The notes: a model not told the origin generated them from the letters alone. Positions 26,526-37,051 are shown, counted from the first letter of the stretch. The stretch: DNA of 64,000 nt from Geodermatophilus sp. TF02-6 (GCF_003319115.1 NZ_QOHF01000003.1:216323-280322), one strand, 5' to 3'. Program-made: numbers and translations.

Positions 26526-28130
26526 GTGCCCGCCATGCCGACGTCCGTGCCCGCGTCCCCTCCCGCGCCCGTCGTCCCCGGCTACCGGCTGGAGCAGCTG
26601 CTGGGCCGCGGCGGGTCCGGGGAGGTGTGGCGGGCGGTGCCCCGGGCGGGCGGTCCGCCGGTGGCGGTCAAGCTGCTCGTCGCCGGCGACCCGGAGCGGC
26701 AGGCCCGTGAGGCCGCCCTGCTCGGGGAGCTCGACCACCCGCACCTGGTCCGCCTGCACGAGGTGGTTCACCAGCCGCGCCGGGGTGGGCAGCCGCGGGT
26801 GGCCCTGGTGCTCGACCTGCTGCCCGGCGGCAGCCTCGCCGCGCTGCTCGCCCGACGTGGGCGGCTGCGCCCGGGCGAGGTGGTCACCGCCACCGCTCCC
26901 GTGGCGGCTGCCCTGGCGCACGCCCACGAGCGCGGGGTGGTCCACGGCGACCTCTCACCCGGCAACATCGTCTTCACCGCCGAGGGGCGGCCGGTGCTCA
27001 CCGACCTGGGGGTGGCTCGGGTCCTCGGGGAGAGCGCCGCGGGGGAGGTGACCCCGGCCTACGTCGACCCGACGGTGGCCCGCGGCGGCGCACCCGGGCC
27101 CGCCTCGGACGTGTTCGGGGTGGCGGCCGCGGCGTTCCACGCGCTCACCGGCATCGCCCCCTGGAACGCCGCGACCCCTGCTGACACGCTGCGCATCGCC
27201 GCCGAGGGCCCGGTGCCCGACCTCGCCGAGCTCGCGCCGGAGGCTCCGGCGGACCTGCTGGCCGTCGTCGCCCGTGGCCTGTCGCCCGATCCGCACGAAC
27301 GCGGATCCGCGGCGGCGTTCGCCCTCGACCTGCGGCACGCCTGCCGGCCCGAGCCGGTGCGGCTGCCACGACCGGGCGTGCCCGACGAGGAGCTGGGGCG
27401 CACCGGCCGGGGGCTCCGGACCGAGCTGACCCACCAGGTGCCCGGACGGCACCGCCGGCCTCCGGAGGAGCCCGAGCCGGCGGGGAGAGGCCGGGCCCGG
27501 GCCGCAGCAGCACGACCGCTGCTGCGCTGGGCCGGTGCCCTGACGGCCGCGGCCGCCGTCCTCACCGCGGTGGTGTGGCTCGGCGGCCGGTGGACGGCGC
27601 CCGCGGCACCGGTCGCCGAGCCCGCTGCGGAACTGGCCGACCGCGCAGCCGGTGTGCCGCGCCCGACGGCAGGCCCGGGAGCCGCCGTGTCGGAGTCGGC
27701 AGGGGACGGCTCCGGGTCGGAGCCGGACCGGGCCGCCGACTGGACCGCCCGGCTCACCGAGCTCTACGAGCGCCGGGCCGTCGCCTTCTGCACCGGCGCT
27801 CCACGGGCGCTGGCCGACGTGCACGCCGCGGGCAGCCCCCTGCTGGCCGCCGACCAGGAGGGCGTGTCGGCCCTCGTGGCCGCGGGGGAGCGGCTGCGCG
27901 GCTTCACGCCGGCGGTGGTCAGCGCCGCCGTGGTCGACGGCGGGGCGGAGCAGGGACGGGTGACCCTGCGGGTGGTGGACAGCTGGCCGGCGTACGAGGT
28001 GGTGCCGGTGGCGGCCCTCGACGGCCCGGCGCTGCGTTCCGTCGACGGCCGTGGGCAGGCGGAGGTGCGGATGACGCTGGTCGAGACCGAGGGCGGGTGG
28101 CGCATCGAGGCGGCCGAGCGGATCCCGTGA
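26526..28130 (+). CDS. Membrane-anchored serine/threonine protein kinase (PknB-like)
   Basis: A 534-residue protein. The kinase domain covers about residues 19-270: glycine loop GRGGSGEVW at 27-35, ATP-binding Lys49 (VAVKLL), catalytic Asp142 in HGDLSPGN (usually HRD) and a DLG in place of DFG. A single transmembrane helix (LLRWAGALTAAAAVLTAVVWLGG, about 327-350) leads to an extracellular domain of about 180 residues without PASTA repeats, similar in outline to NTF2-like or SnoaL-like stalk domains. The GTG at 26526 is chosen because AGGAG lies 7 nt before it. Absence of the HRD Arg suggests activation-loop control differs from PknB. Confidence 0.88.
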   Translation: MPAMPTSVPASPPAPVVPGYRLEQLLGRGGSGEVWRAVPRAGGPPVAVKLLVAGDPERQAREAALLGELDHPHLVRLHEVVHQPRRGGQPRVALVLDLLPGGSLAALLARRGRLRPGEVVTATAPVAAALAHAHERGVVHGDLSPGNIVFTAEGRPVLTDLGVARVLGESAAGEVTPAYVDPTVARGGAPGPASDVFGVAAAAFHALTGIAPWNAATPADTLRIAAEGPVPDLAELAPEAPADLLAVVARGLSPDPHERGSAAAFALDLRHACRPEPVRLPRPGVPDEELGRTGRGLRTELTHQVPGRHRRPPEEPEPAGRGRARAAAARPLLRWAGALTAAAAVLTAVVWLGGRWTAPAAPVAEPAAELADRAAGVPRPTAGPGAAVSESAGDGSGSEPDRAADWTARLTELYERRAVAFCTGAPRALADVHAAGSPLLAADQEGVSALVAAGERLRGFTPAVVSAAVVDGGAEQGRVTLRVVDSWPAYEVVPVAALDGPALRSVDGRGQAEVRMTLVETEGGWRIEAAERIP

Positions 28131-28156
28131 CGCGGCCCGAGGCCGTGGGGCCGACG

Positions 28157-29065
28157 TCAGGGGCGCTGGAGCGCCACCCGCAGCGCGTCGTCGAGGTCGG
28201 GGTGGGTCCAGGTGAACCCGGCTCGCTCCAGCACGGCCGGCACGGCCCGCTGACCGGCCAGCACGCTCGACCGGGCGAACTCGCCCAGGACCAGGGACAG
28301 GACCGGGCCGGGGACGGGGAGGACGGCGGGCCGGTGCACCGCCCGGGCCAGGTGCTGCACGAACTCGGCGTTGGTCACGGGAACGGGCGCGGTGAGGTCC
28401 ACCGGGCCGGAGAGGTCGGTGGTGAGCAGGAAGCGGATGGCCGCGACCTCGTCGTCCAGGCTGACCCAGGGCCAGTACTGCCGGCCCGACCCCACCCGGC
28501 CCCCGAGGCCGGCCCGGAAGACCAGGCCGAGGATGCGCACGAGCATCGCGTCCCGGTCCACCACCAGGCCGGTGCGCAGGTGGACCACCCGGACCCCGGC
28601 CTCCTCGGCCGGCCGCGTGGCGGCCTCCCACTCGACGCACAGCCGGGCCAGGAAGTCCGTACCCGGCGGTGCAGTCTCGTCGACGACCCGGTCGCCGGTG
28701 TCGCCGTAGTACCCGACGGCCGAGGCCGACAGCAGCACCCGGGGGCGCTGCGGGTCGGCCGTCGCCGCGGTGGCCAGTGCGGCGCTCACGGTGGCGGTGC
28801 TGTCCAGCCGGCTGGAGCGCAGCTGGTCCTTGTACGCGGCGGTGAAGGGCCTCGGCCGGATCGGTGTCCCGGCCAGGTTCACCACCGCGTCGACGTCGGC
28901 CAGCAGCGCCGGGTCGATCCGGTGGTGCTGCGGGTCCCAGCGGTGCTCGTCGGTGGTGCGCGGCGTCCGTCGGACCAGTCGCAGCACCTCGTGCCCGTGG
29001 GCGCGCAGGACCGGTGTCAGGCGGGACCCGATCAGTCCGGAGGAACCGGTGACCGCGACCTTCAT
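28157..29065 (-). CDS. TIGR01777-family NAD(P)-binding protein (epimerase-like)
   Basis: A 302-residue SDR-type protein. The N-terminal MKVAVTGSSGLIGSRLTPVLRAHGHEVLRLVRR is the nucleotide-binding motif; VVNLAGTPI and SASAVGYYGDTGDRVVDE follow, and the C-terminus (PVTNAEFVQHLARAVHRPAVLPVPG...GQRAVPAVLERAGF) is a DUF1731 domain. The family is conserved next to lipAB and sucB in actinobacteria, but its reaction is unknown. GGAGGAG lies well placed before the ATG. Confidence 0.9.
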   Translation of the reverse strand: MKVAVTGSSGLIGSRLTPVLRAHGHEVLRLVRRTPRTTDEHRWDPQHHRIDPALLADVDAVVNLAGTPIRPRPFTAAYKDQLRSSRLDSTATVSAALATAATADPQRPRVLLSASAVGYYGDTGDRVVDETAPPGTDFLARLCVEWEAATRPAEEAGVRVVHLRTGLVVDRDAMLVRILGLVFRAGLGGRVGSGRQYWPWVSLDDEVAAIRFLLTTDLSGPVDLTAPVPVTNAEFVQHLARAVHRPAVLPVPGPVLSLVLGEFARSSVLAGQRAVPAVLERAGFTWTHPDLDDALRVALQRP

Positions 29066-29106
29066 GGATCTCCTCCCGACGGCACGGGACCGGACAGCAA
29101 AGGACG

Positions 29107-29142
29107 CGATCGGGGCCCCGGCCGTCGCCGGGGCCCCGATCG
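29107..29142 (-). terminator. Perfect-stem terminator after sucB
   Basis: A 16-bp perfect stem, CGATCGGGGCCCCGGC and its complement, with a CGTC loop, 8 bp past the E2 stop. It separates the E3-E2 operon from the TIGR01777 gene. Confidence 0.85.
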
Positions 29143-29149
29143 GTGCGGA

Positions 29150-31018
29150 TCAGGCGAGGCCGAGCTCGCCGTGGAACTGCCCGCCCTCCAGCCGCTGCCG
29201 CACCGTGGTGAGGAAGCGGGCGGCGTCGGCGCCGTCGACGATCCGGTGGTCGTAGGTCAGCGCCAGGTAGACCATCGACCGGACCGCGATGACCTCACCC
29301 AGGTTCGGGTCCTGGACGACGACCGGGCGCTTGACCACCGAGCCGGTGCCGAGGATGGCGACCTGCGGCTGGTTGATGATCGGCGTGTCGAACAGCGCGC
29401 CGCGGCTGCCGGTGTTGGTCAGCGTGAAGGTGCCGCCACCGAGCTCGTCGGGGGTGACCTTGTTCGTACGCGTCCGCTCGGCCAGGTCGGCGATCTTGCG
29501 GGCCAGCCCGCCCAGGCTGAGGTCCCCGGCGTCGCGGATGACCGGGACCAGCAGCCCCCGCTCGGTGTCCACCGCGATGCCCAGGTTCTCCGAGTCGTGG
29601 TAGGTCACCGTGCCGGCCTCGAGGTCGATCGAGGAGTTCACGGCCGGGTGGGCCTTGAGCGCCTCGACCGCCGCCTTGGCGAAGAACGGCAGGAACGACA
29701 GCTTGACGCTCTCCCGGGCCTCGAAGTCCCGCTTGGCCCGGTCACGCAGCCGCGCGATCGCGGTGATGTCGGCCTCGACGACCGTGGTCAGCTGAGCGCT
29801 GACCGCCAGCGACTCGACCATCCGGCGGGCGATGACGGTGCGCAGCCGGGAGAGCTTCTCGGTGCGACCGCGCAGCGAGGTGTCGGGCTGCGCCGCCGGC
29901 GAGGGGGTGGGCGCCGTCCGCTCGGCCGCGGCGGCCGCCGGAGCGGCAGCTGCGGGTGCGGGCGTCGGGGCCGGGGCCGGGGCCGGGGCCTCCTCGGCGG
30001 CGGCAAGGACGTCCTGCTTGCGGATCCTCCCGCCGACGCCGGTGCCTGTGACGGTGGAGAGGTCGACGCCGTGCTCGGCTGCCAGCCGGCGCACCAGCGG
30101 CGTGACGTACTGGCCGCCGCCGTCGCCACCGGTGGCCGGCGCGGGTGCGGGTGCCTGGGGGGCCACCGCCTCGGCCGGGGAGGGGGCGGACGTGGGCGAC
30201 GTCGCCGGCAGCACCCCGCTGGAGCCGTAGTCGGCGCCCGGCTGCTGGGAGGCCGGCTGGGCGCGCTGCGGGGTGGGGTCGGCCTGCGGAGTCGGAGCCG
30301 TCGCCTGCGCCGGGGCCGCCGGGGACGGGGCCTGCTGCTGGGCAGGGGCCTCCTGCTGCGCCGGAGCGGATGGCGCGGGCGCCGCCGCGGCGCCGCCACC
30401 CGCGGTGGGGGAGCCGATGACCGCGAGTCGCGTGCCGACCTCGACGGTCTCGTCCTCGTTCACCGCGATCGACAGCAGGGTGCCCGATGCCGGCGCCGGG
30501 ATCTCGGTGTCGACTTTGTCGGTGGAGACCTCGAGCAGCGGTTCGTCGGCGGTCACCTCGTCGCCGACCGACTTCAACCATCGGGTGACCGTGCCCTCGG
30601 TGACGCTCTCACCCAGCGCCGGCATGGTCACCGGCGTCCCCTCGACGTCACCGGAGCCGGCGGACGGCGCCGCGGCGGCCGGTTCCGGCTGCGCAGTCGG
30701 CTGCGGCTCGGGCGCGGGCTCGGCGGCCGGCGCCTCGGCGGCTGCCGTGCCCGCGCCGCCGGCCGGTGCGCCGCCGCCGCCGTCCCCGCCGATGACCGCC
30801 AGCTCGGCGCCGACCTCGACGGTCTCGTCCTCCGCGACCAGGATCTTGGAGAGCACGCCGGCGGCCGGCGAGGGGATCTCGGTGTCGACCTTGTCGGTGG
30901 AGACCTCGAGGAGCGGCTCGTCGACCTCGACCTGTTCACCCTCCTGCTTGAGCCATCGGGTGACCGTGCCCTCGGTGACGCTCTCGCCCAGGGCGGGCAT
31001 GGTGACGGACGTCGGCAT
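29150..31018 (-). CDS. sucB: 2-oxoacid dehydrogenase E2, dihydrolipoamide acyltransferase with two lipoyl domains
   Basis: A 622-residue acyltransferase core. Two lipoyl domains (about residues 1-77 and 130-207) each carry the lipoyl Lys in [14 protein letters not shown]; long Ala/Pro linkers follow; a peripheral E1/E3-binding domain shows [33 protein letters not shown]. The catalytic domain (about 390-622) ends with [17 protein letters not shown], containing the active-site DHRxxDG. In actinobacteria this dlaT/sucB-type protein serves pyruvate dehydrogenase. It forms an operon with lpd upstream, and lipA and lipB lipoylate it. Confidence 0.93.
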   Translation of the reverse strand: MPTSVTMPALGESVTEGTVTRWLKQEGEQVEVDEPLLEVSTDKVDTEIPSPAAGVLSKILVAEDETVEVGAELAVIGGDGGGGAPAGGAGTAAAEAPAAEPAPEPQPTAQPEPAAAAPSAGSGDVEGTPVTMPALGESVTEGTVTRWLKSVGDEVTADEPLLEVSTDKVDTEIPAPASGTLLSIAVNEDETVEVGTRLAVIGSPTAGGGAAAAPAPSAPAQQEAPAQQQAPSPAAPAQATAPTPQADPTPQRAQPASQQPGADYGSSGVLPATSPTSAPSPAEAVAPQAPAPAPATGGDGGGQYVTPLVRRLAAEHGVDLSTVTGTGVGGRIRKQDVLAAAEEAPAPAPAPTPAPAAAAPAAAAAERTAPTPSPAAQPDTSLRGRTEKLSRLRTVIARRMVESLAVSAQLTTVVEADITAIARLRDRAKRDFEARESVKLSFLPFFAKAAVEALKAHPAVNSSIDLEAGTVTYHDSENLGIAVDTERGLLVPVIRDAGDLSLGGLARKIADLAERTRTNKVTPDELGGGTFTLTNTGSRGALFDTPIINQPQVAILGTGSVVKRPVVVQDPNLGEVIAVRSMVYLALTYDHRIVDGADAARFLTTVRQRLEGGQFHGELGLA

Positions 31019-31062
31019 CGGGGCAGGGCTCCTTCTGGCTCTGGGGGTGGGGACGGTGCGGG

Positions 31063-32442
31063 TCAGCCGTGCACGTGCAGGGGCTTGCCGGCCAGGGCCA
31101 GGTGCGCCTCGCCGACGGCCTCGCTCTGCGTCGGGTGCGGGTGGATGAGGCTGGCCACGTCGTCCGGCTCGGCCTCCCAGTTGTAGATGAGCTGGGCCTC
31201 GGCGATGAGCTCACCGACCCGGCTGCCGACCATGTGCACGCCCACCACCGGGCCGTCGACCGCCTGCACCAGTTTCACCGCGCCCTGCGTCTTGAGGATC
31301 TGGCTGCGGCCGTTGCCGCCGAGGTCGTAGGTGAGGGTCTTGACCTCGCCGTAGCGCTCCTTGGCCTGCGCCTCGGTCAGGCCGACCGAGGCGACCTCGG
31401 GCTCGGAGTAGGTGATCCGCGGCACGCCGGCGTAGTCGATCGGTGCCGGGTCGAGCCCGGCCAGCCGCTCGGCGACGAGGATGCCCTCCCCGAAGCCGAC
31501 GTGCGCCAGCTGCAGGGTGGGGACGAGGTCGCCGACGGCGGAGATGGTCGGCACGTTGGTGCGGCAGTACTCGTCGACGAGCACGTAGCCGCGCTCCATC
31601 GCGACCCCGACCTCCTCGTAGCCCAGGCCCTGACTGACCGGGCCGCGGCCGACGGCGACGAGCACGAGCTCGGCCTCGAACTCCTTGCCGTTCTCCAGCT
31701 TCACCTTGACGCCGTCCGCGGTGGTCTCGACACCGGAGACCTTGTTGCCCAGCTCGAAGTTGATCTTCCGGCGGCGGAACGCGCGCTCGAGCAACTTGGA
31801 GGAGGACTCGTCCTCCAGCGGGACGAGGTGGGGGAAGGCCTCGACGATGGTCACGTCGACGCCGAAGGACTTCCAGGCGCTGGCGAACTCACAGCCGATC
31901 ACGCCGCCGCCGAGGATGATCGCCGAGGTCGGCACGCGGTCGAGGTTGAGCGCGTGGTCGCTGGTGATGACCTTGGTGCCGTCGATCTCGATCCCGGGCA
32001 GGGTGCGGGCGTAGGAGCCGGTGGCCAGCAGCACGTGCCGGCCTTCGTAGCGCTGCCCGTTCACCTCGACCGCGGTGGGGGAGACCAGTCGGCCCTCACC
32101 CTCCACGTAGTGGATCTTGCGGCTCTTGACCAGGCCCTGAAGGCCCTTGTAGAGCCGGGAGATGACGCCGTCCTTGTAGGCGTTGACGCCGTCCATGTCG
32201 ATGCCGGCCAACGACGTCTTGACGCCGAACTGCTCGCCCTCGCGAGCGTTGTCGGCGATCTCGCCGCTGTGCAGCAGCGCCTTGGTGGGGATGCAGCCGC
32301 GGTGCAGGCAGGTGCCCCCGACCTTGTCCCGCTCGATGAGGACGACGGACATGCCCAGCTCGGCGGCCCGCAGCGCGGCGGCGTAGCCACCCGAGCCACC
32401 ACCGAGGATGACCAGGTCGGCGGGCGAGGTGGGTGCGCTCAC
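31063..32442 (-). CDS. lpdA: Dihydrolipoyl dehydrogenase (E3)
   Basis: A 459-residue flavoenzyme that reoxidises dihydrolipoyl groups with NAD. The FAD motif is [17 protein letters not shown], the redox disulfide [16 protein letters not shown] (CxxxxC), the NAD motif [14 protein letters not shown], and the C-terminal active site [17 protein letters not shown]. The GTG at 32442 follows GAGGAG at 5 nt; earlier in-frame codons lack support. It precedes the E2 gene by 44 bp in the same direction. Confidence 0.96.
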   Translation of the reverse strand: MSAPTSPADLVILGGGSGGYAAALRAAELGMSVVLIERDKVGGTCLHRGCIPTKALLHSGEIADNAREGEQFGVKTSLAGIDMDGVNAYKDGVISRLYKGLQGLVKSRKIHYVEGEGRLVSPTAVEVNGQRYEGRHVLLATGSYARTLPGIEIDGTKVITSDHALNLDRVPTSAIILGGGVIGCEFASAWKSFGVDVTIVEAFPHLVPLEDESSSKLLERAFRRRKINFELGNKVSGVETTADGVKVKLENGKEFEAELVLVAVGRGPVSQGLGYEEVGVAMERGYVLVDEYCRTNVPTISAVGDLVPTLQLAHVGFGEGILVAERLAGLDPAPIDYAGVPRITYSEPEVASVGLTEAQAKERYGEVKTLTYDLGGNGRSQILKTQGAVKLVQAVDGPVVGVHMVGSRVGELIAEAQLIYNWEAEPDDVASLIHPHPTQSEAVGEAHLALAGKPLHVHG

Positions 32443-32593
32443 GAGATCTCCTCGGGTGCAGTGGTCCCGCTCGTCTCCACGGGCGGCGGGTGGTCCGCGC
32501 CCATCCTGCCACTCCGGGAACGCGGAAGCGGCGAGCACCGTTGCCAGCGCGGACGTCGCGGACGCGACCGCGACCGGCAGGACGGGAGCGGGC

Positions 32594-32923
32594 ATGGGGC
32601 TGTGGAGGCGACGGCGGCGGGCGCCCGGGCGCGGCACCCTCGACCGCGGGGCCGGGCGCGCCGACCTCACCCACCTCGAGCAGTTCGTCGCCACCCGCCG
32701 TGGGGTCGAGGGGTACGTCGAGCCGCGGACGGCGGTCACCGAGACCACCATCGTGCTGGTGGCCGCCGACGGCGAGTGGACGCGGCGCCGGATCGACGGC
32801 CCGGGCACCGCCCGCCGGCTGTCCCGCGACCTCGGTGTCCCCGTCTACGACGCGCAGGTCACCGGCTATCCACAGCGCATGCGGGAGTGGAACGCCCGGC
32901 AGCGCACCGACCGGCTCGGCTGA
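32594..32923 (+). CDS. Conserved actinobacterial protein of unknown function
   Basis: A 109-residue basic protein with RADLTHLEQFVATRRGVEGYVEPRTAVTETTIVLVAADGEWTRRRI and a closing VPVYDAQVTGYPQRMREWNARQ. Similar short proteins sit beside lpd and pepA genes in many actinobacteria. I know of no function. It is divergent from lpdA and convergent with pepA, with a strong terminator between the two. Confidence 0.7.
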   Translation: MGLWRRRRRAPGRGTLDRGAGRADLTHLEQFVATRRGVEGYVEPRTAVTETTIVLVAADGEWTRRRIDGPGTARRLSRDLGVPVYDAQVTGYPQRMREWNARQRTDRLG

Positions 32924-32933
32924 GGACGGTCCG

Positions 32934-32979
32934 GAGCACGCCCGCGGACCCGCGCCGGTGCAGGTCCGCGGGCGTGCTC
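32934..32979. terminator. Bidirectional terminator between the 109-aa gene and pepA
   Basis: GAGCACGCCCGCGGACC (17 bases) pairs perfectly with its complement across a 12-nt loop, in the 63-bp gap between two convergent genes. Confidence 0.85.
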
Positions 32980-32986
32980 GCGGGGA

Positions 32987-34495
32987 TCAGCCCGCGACGA
33001 GGTCCTCGATGGTGGCCAGGAGGGTCCGCACCGGGACGCCGGTCCCACCCTTGGGCGTGTAGCCCCACGGCGCGCCGGTGTTGTAGCTCGGGCCGGCGAT
33101 GTCGATGTGCGCCCACGGCAGGCCGGCCGGCACGAACTCGGCCAGGAAGTGCGCGCCGACGAGCATGCCGCCCATCCGGTCGGCGTTGGCGTTGACGAAG
33201 TCGGCGACCGGTGAGTCCAGCCCGCGGCGCAGCTCGGCCGGCATGGGCATCGGCCACATCGGCTCGCCGCTGCGACCGGCGGCGGCCACGACCGCGTCGC
33301 GCAGCTCGTCGCTGCCCATGACCCCGGCGGTGCGCGAGCCCAGGGCCACCAGCTGCGCGCCGGTGAGGGTGGAGGTCTCCAGCAGGGCGTCGGGGGAGTC
33401 CTCGGCGGCGCGGGCGATGGCGTCGGCCAGGATGACGCGGCCCTCGGCGTCGGTGTTGGTGATCTCGGCCTTCTTGCCGTTGCGGAAGGTGACCACGTCG
33501 GCCGGGCGGTAGGCGCTGCCGCTGGGCAGGTTCTCGGCGATCGGCACGGTGGCGGTGACCTCGACCGGCAGGCCGAGCTCGGCGACGAGGCAGACGGTGG
33601 CGATGACCGCCGCCGCGCCGGCCATGTCGCTGGTCATGTGGTGCATGTTCTGCGCCGGCTTGATCGACAGGCCACCGCTGTCGAACGTGATCCCCTTGCC
33701 GACCAGGGCGATCTTCTTCTGCGCCTTCTTGCCGGTGTAGGTCAGCCGCAGCAGCCGGGGTCCCCGCACCGAGCCGCCGCCGACGGCGAGGATGCCGCCG
33801 TAGCCGCCGGCGGCCAGGGCGTCCTCGTCGAGGACCTCGACCTTGAGTCCGGCCTTCTTCCCGGCGGCCGCACCGCGCTCGGCGAGCTCGGCGGGGTGGA
33901 GGTCGTTGGGCGGGGTGTTGACCAGGTCGCGGACGAGCGCGACCGCGTCGGCGACCGCACGGACACGGGCGAGCGCCGGGCGGGCGTCGCCGGCGTCGGG
34001 GACGACGACGGTGAACTCCCGCGGCGGGGTGGGCCGGCCGTCGAGGTCGGACTTGTACGCAGTGAACTCGTAGGCGCCGAGCAGGCTGCCCTCGCCCACC
34101 GCGTGCAGGCGCTGCTCGTCCGGCGTTCCGCCGACCGCGGCCAGCAGGCTGACCACGGAGCGGCGGCCGGACAGCGCCCGACTGGCGGCGCCGGCGGCCC
34201 GGCGCACCGCCTCGGCGGCGTACCCGCCGCCCGGCTGCGGGGCTCCGAGGCCGACGGCGGCGACGACGGGGAAGGGCCCCTGGCCGAGGCTGGCGACCCG
34301 GGTGACCTCGTCCTCCGCGCCGCGGGCACCGAGGTCGGCCAGCGCCGGCAGCAGCCGGCCACCGAGCAGCCGGTCGACGGCCTCCGCACCGGGGGTGGGC
34401 AGCGGGCCGTCGGCTCCCTTGCCGACGCCGACGACGACGGCGTCGGCGGAGAGCTTCTCGAGCGGGCGGTCGGTGGCGGTGAGCGTCGGCGGCAC
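32987..34495 (-). CDS. pepA: Leucyl aminopeptidase (M17)
   Basis: A 502-residue cytosolic metallopeptidase. The metal-binding and catalytic blocks are intact: [34 protein letters not shown] (Lys, Asp), [15 protein letters not shown] (the M17 signature NTDAEGR) and the C-terminal [12 protein letters not shown]. It removes N-terminal residues from peptides. The GTG has TAGGAT 6 nt before it, suggesting a leaderless mRNA; it is divergent from gcvT across an array of R1 repeats. Confidence 0.95.
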   Translation of the reverse strand: MPPTLTATDRPLEKLSADAVVVGVGKGADGPLPTPGAEAVDRLLGGRLLPALADLGARGAEDEVTRVASLGQGPFPVVAAVGLGAPQPGGGYAAEAVRRAAGAASRALSGRRSVVSLLAAVGGTPDEQRLHAVGEGSLLGAYEFTAYKSDLDGRPTPPREFTVVVPDAGDARPALARVRAVADAVALVRDLVNTPPNDLHPAELAERGAAAGKKAGLKVEVLDEDALAAGGYGGILAVGGGSVRGPRLLRLTYTGKKAQKKIALVGKGITFDSGGLSIKPAQNMHHMTSDMAGAAAVIATVCLVAELGLPVEVTATVPIAENLPSGSAYRPADVVTFRNGKKAEITNTDAEGRVILADAIARAAEDSPDALLETSTLTGAQLVALGSRTAGVMGSDELRDAVVAAAGRSGEPMWPMPMPAELRRGLDSPVADFVNANADRMGGMLVGAHFLAEFVPAGLPWAHIDIAGPSYNTGAPWGYTPKGGTGVPVRTLLATIEDLVAG

Positions 34496-34502
34496 CGTTC
34501 GA

Positions 34503-34660
34503 TCCTAGAAGGACCCCTCTGCCCCCCACCGTTCGCAAGCTCACGGCGGGCCCCTGCAGAGGGGCCGCCCCTGCCCCCACGGTTCGGAGAAGGGCCCCTG
34601 CAGAGGGGCCGCCCCTGCCCCCACCGTTCGGAGAAGGGCCCCTGCAGAGGGGCCGCCTGG
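34503..34660. repeat. Intergenic hairpin repeat (R1) expanded into a 44-bp tandem array
   Basis: One R1 unit (GGACCCCTCTGCCCCCCACC... to CCCCTGCAGAGGGGCC) is followed by about 2.4 head-to-tail copies of a 44-bp segment beginning CCTGCAGAGGGGCCGCCCCT at 34553, 34597 and 34641. The array lies in the divergent pepA-gcvT promoter region, just upstream of the gcvT -10. Confidence 0.85.
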
Positions 34661-34689
34661 TGCCCGCGGCGAGAGCTAGCGTGCCGTCC

Positions 34690-35808
34690 GTGAGTTCGCG
34701 GAGATCGCCCCTGTACGAACGGCACGTCGCTGCCGGCGCCAAGCTGGCCGACTTCGGGGGCTGGTCGATGCCCATCGAGTACGCCGGCGGCGGGGTCCTC
34801 GCCGAGCACGACGCCGTCCGCACCGGGGTGGGACTGTTCGACGTCTCGCACCTGGGCACGGTCACCGTGCGGGGCCCGGGGGCCGCGGCCTTCCTCGACA
34901 GCTGCCTGACCAACGACCTGTCCCGCATCGGGCCCGGCCAGGCCCAGTACACGATGTGCTGCCTGCCCGACGGCGACCCGCGCGCCGGCGGCGTCGTCGA
35001 CGACCTCATCGCCTACCTGCACGGACCGGACGACGTGCTGCTGATCCCCAACGCGGCCAACGCCGCCGAGGTCGTCGACCGGCTGACCGAGGCCGCGCCC
35101 GCCGGGGTGATCGTCACCGACCGCCACGCCGAGGTCGCCGTCCTCGCGGTGCAGGGACCCAGGTCACCGCAGGTGCTGTCGTTGCTGGGGCTGCCGGGTG
35201 AGCTGCCGTACATGTCGTTCGTCACCGGCACGGGCGGCGGTCGCACCGAGGTCACCGTCTGCCGGACCGGCTACACCGGCGAGCACGGCTACGAGCTCCT
35301 GGTGGGGGCCGAGCGGGCCGGCGAGCTGTGGGACGTGCTGGTCGACACCGGATCCGACGAGGGGCTGCGGCTGTGCGGCTTGGGAGCGCGGGACACCCTG
35401 CGCACCGAGATGGGCTACCCGCTGCACGGCCACGAGCTCACCCTCGACACCACCCCGAACCAGGCCCGTGCCGGGTGGGTGGTGGGCTGGCGCAAGCCGG
35501 CGTTCTGGGGCCGGGCGGCACTGACGGCGGAGCGGGAGGCCGGGCCCGCGCGGCTGCTGTGGGGACTGCGGGTGACCGGCCGGGGGATCCCGCGGCCAGG
35601 CATGGCGGTGCTCGACGCCGACGGCGTCCGCGTCGGCGAGGTCACCAGCGGGACCTTCTCGCCCACGCTGCGCACCGGCATCGCCCTGGCCCTGCTGGAC
35701 ACCACGTCCAGCGCCGGCGAGGGCAGCGAGCTGGCCGTCGACGTGCGGGGGCGGCCGCAGACCGTGCAGGTCCTGCGGCCGCCCCTGGTGCCCTCACACG
35801 TGCGCTGA
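34690..35808 (+). CDS. gcvT: Aminomethyltransferase, glycine cleavage T protein
   Basis: A 372-residue protein. GCV_T folate-binding domain: [51 protein letters not shown]; later [15 protein letters not shown] and [20 protein letters not shown]-terminal barrel [27 protein letters not shown]. It transfers the aminomethyl carbon from the lipoylated H protein to tetrahydrofolate. GTG 34690 is chosen because TAGCGT lies 7 nt upstream; GTG 34681 would overlap this -10. No glycine riboswitch is visible, and gcvH and gcvP are not in the window. Confidence 0.94.
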   Translation: MSSRRSPLYERHVAAGAKLADFGGWSMPIEYAGGGVLAEHDAVRTGVGLFDVSHLGTVTVRGPGAAAFLDSCLTNDLSRIGPGQAQYTMCCLPDGDPRAGGVVDDLIAYLHGPDDVLLIPNAANAAEVVDRLTEAAPAGVIVTDRHAEVAVLAVQGPRSPQVLSLLGLPGELPYMSFVTGTGGGRTEVTVCRTGYTGEHGYELLVGAERAGELWDVLVDTGSDEGLRLCGLGARDTLRTEMGYPLHGHELTLDTTPNQARAGWVVGWRKPAFWGRAALTAEREAGPARLLWGLRVTGRGIPRPGMAVLDADGVRVGEVTSGTFSPTLRTGIALALLDTTSSAGEGSELAVDVRGRPQTVQVLRPPLVPSHVR

Positions 35809-35814
35809 GGCCCC

Positions 35815-35922
35815 GACCCGGGTCCCGCCCCGAGCCCACATGGCCCCTTTGCAGGGTCCCGCCGCGAGCCTGCGAGTGGCGGGGGATGAGGGGGTCCTTC
35901 ACGGGGAGGACGGGGTCCTCCT
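35815..35922. repeat. Intergenic hairpin repeats (R1) between gcvT and the BrkB gene
   Basis: GGGTCCCGCCCCGAGCC, GGCCCCTTTGCAGGGTCCCG, CCGCGAGCCTGCGAGTGGCG, GGGGGTCCTTC and GGGGAGGACGGGGTCC occupy the gap between two convergent genes. The last piece overlaps the end of the BrkB coding sequence by one or two bases. Confidence 0.75.
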
Positions 35923-37051
35923 ACTTGCGGGTGGGGTTCTTGTCCTCCTTGGTCGGCTCGGGGCGCTCGGGCAGGTTGTCGGCGACGACGGCGTCCCGCT
36001 TTCCCATGGGCAGGGGTTCGCCCTCTGTGGTGTCCACCGCCGTCTGGTGCTCGGCCTCGGAGTTGATCTCCGCGCCGAACAGGATGAGAAAGCAGGTCAG
36101 GTACAGCCACAGCATCAGCACGATGACGCCGGCGATCGTCCCGTAGGTCTCGTTGTACGAGCCGAAGTTGTCGACGTAGAAGCTGAACGCCACGCTGACC
36201 ACGGCCCACACGACGGTGACCACGACCGCACCCAGGCTGACCCAGCGGAACCGTGGGGCGTCGCGGTCGGGGGCGATCCGGTAGAGGACCGCCAGCGACC
36301 CGGCGAACACGGCCAGCAGCAGCACCCACCGGACCACCTGCGCCAGGACGGTGGTGAAGGGCCCCAGGGGGAGCGCGTCCAGCACGTTGGGCACCACGGC
36401 GACCAGGGTGAAGGTGACGAGCACGAACACGATCGCGCCCAGGGTCAGCACCAGTGACAGCGCCCGCCGCTTGATGAAGTTGCGGGTCTCCACCTCGTCG
36501 TAGGCCAGGTTCACCGCGGTGATGAGGTTGTTCACCCCGCCCGACGCGCTCCACAGCGCACCCAGCACCGAGATCACCAACCCGAAGGTCAGCGCCCCGC
36601 CGCTGCGGCTGGCGATCGCGCCGAGCTGGTCCCCGATCAGGGAGGCGGCGCTGTCCGGCAGCTGTTGGGACAGGCTCTCGACCTGCGCGGCCACCGTCTC
36701 CGGCGAGGAGACCAGGCCGTAGATCGAGATCATCGCGATCAGCGCCGGGAAGACGGCCAGGAAGGCCCAGAACGCCACGCCGGCGCCGATGATCGGCATG
36801 TTGTCGGCGTTGTTCTCGGCCCAGGCCCGCTTGAGGATCTGCTTCCACCCGCGGGCCGGGATCCGCGTCGGCTTGTCGGCGCGGATCCCGGGCAGCTCGC
36901 GCTCGCTGGGCGCCCCGGGCGGCAGCCGGTCGGCGTGCGGATGGGGACCGCGATCCTCGGCCGCCTTCGCCGCTGCCCGCCGGGCGGCCTTCTCCTCGAC
37001 CCGCTCCTTGATCCGGTCGACGGCGCTCTCGCGGGGTCGGATGCTCGACAC
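35921..37051 (-). CDS. YihY/BrkB-family membrane protein
   Basis: A 376-residue protein with a charged N-terminus and six membrane helices. It contains AWAENNADNMPIIGAGVAFWAFLAVFPALIAMISIYGLV near residue 85 and the family core GGVNNLITAVNLAYDEVETRNFIKRRALSLVLTLGAIVFVLV. The C-terminal GSYNETYGTIAGVIVLMLWLYLTCFLILFGAEINSEAE is diagnostic. BrkB-type proteins are putative transporters of unknown substrate. The GTG starts one base after the DUF4235 stop, making it the last gene of a four-gene operon. Confidence 0.9.
   Translation of the reverse strand: MSSIRPRESAVDRIKERVEEKAARRAAAKAAEDRGPHPHADRLPPGAPSERELPGIRADKPTRIPARGWKQILKRAWAENNADNMPIIGAGVAFWAFLAVFPALIAMISIYGLVSSPETVAAQVESLSQQLPDSAASLIGDQLGAIASRSGGALTFGLVISVLGALWSASGGVNNLITAVNLAYDEVETRNFIKRRALSLVLTLGAIVFVLVTFTLVAVVPNVLDALPLGPFTTVLAQVVRWVLLLAVFAGSLAVLYRIAPDRDAPRFRWVSLGAVVVTVVWAVVSVAFSFYVDNFGSYNETYGTIAGVIVLMLWLYLTCFLILFGAEINSEAEHQTAVDTTEGEPLPMGKRDAVVADNLPERPEPTKEDKNPTRK

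Noticed and set aside
27575..31186. Very long open frame on the plus strand (about 1200 codons)
   Set aside because: It lies antisense to TIGR01777 and sucB and out of frame with the kinase. Its residues are the low-complexity product expected opposite GC-rich genes, and the genes on the other strand are unmistakable.
34503..34689. Glycine riboswitch upstream of gcvT
   Set aside because: The gap is filled by R1 repeats and a -10 immediately before the start codon; no tandem glycine aptamer motifs are visible.
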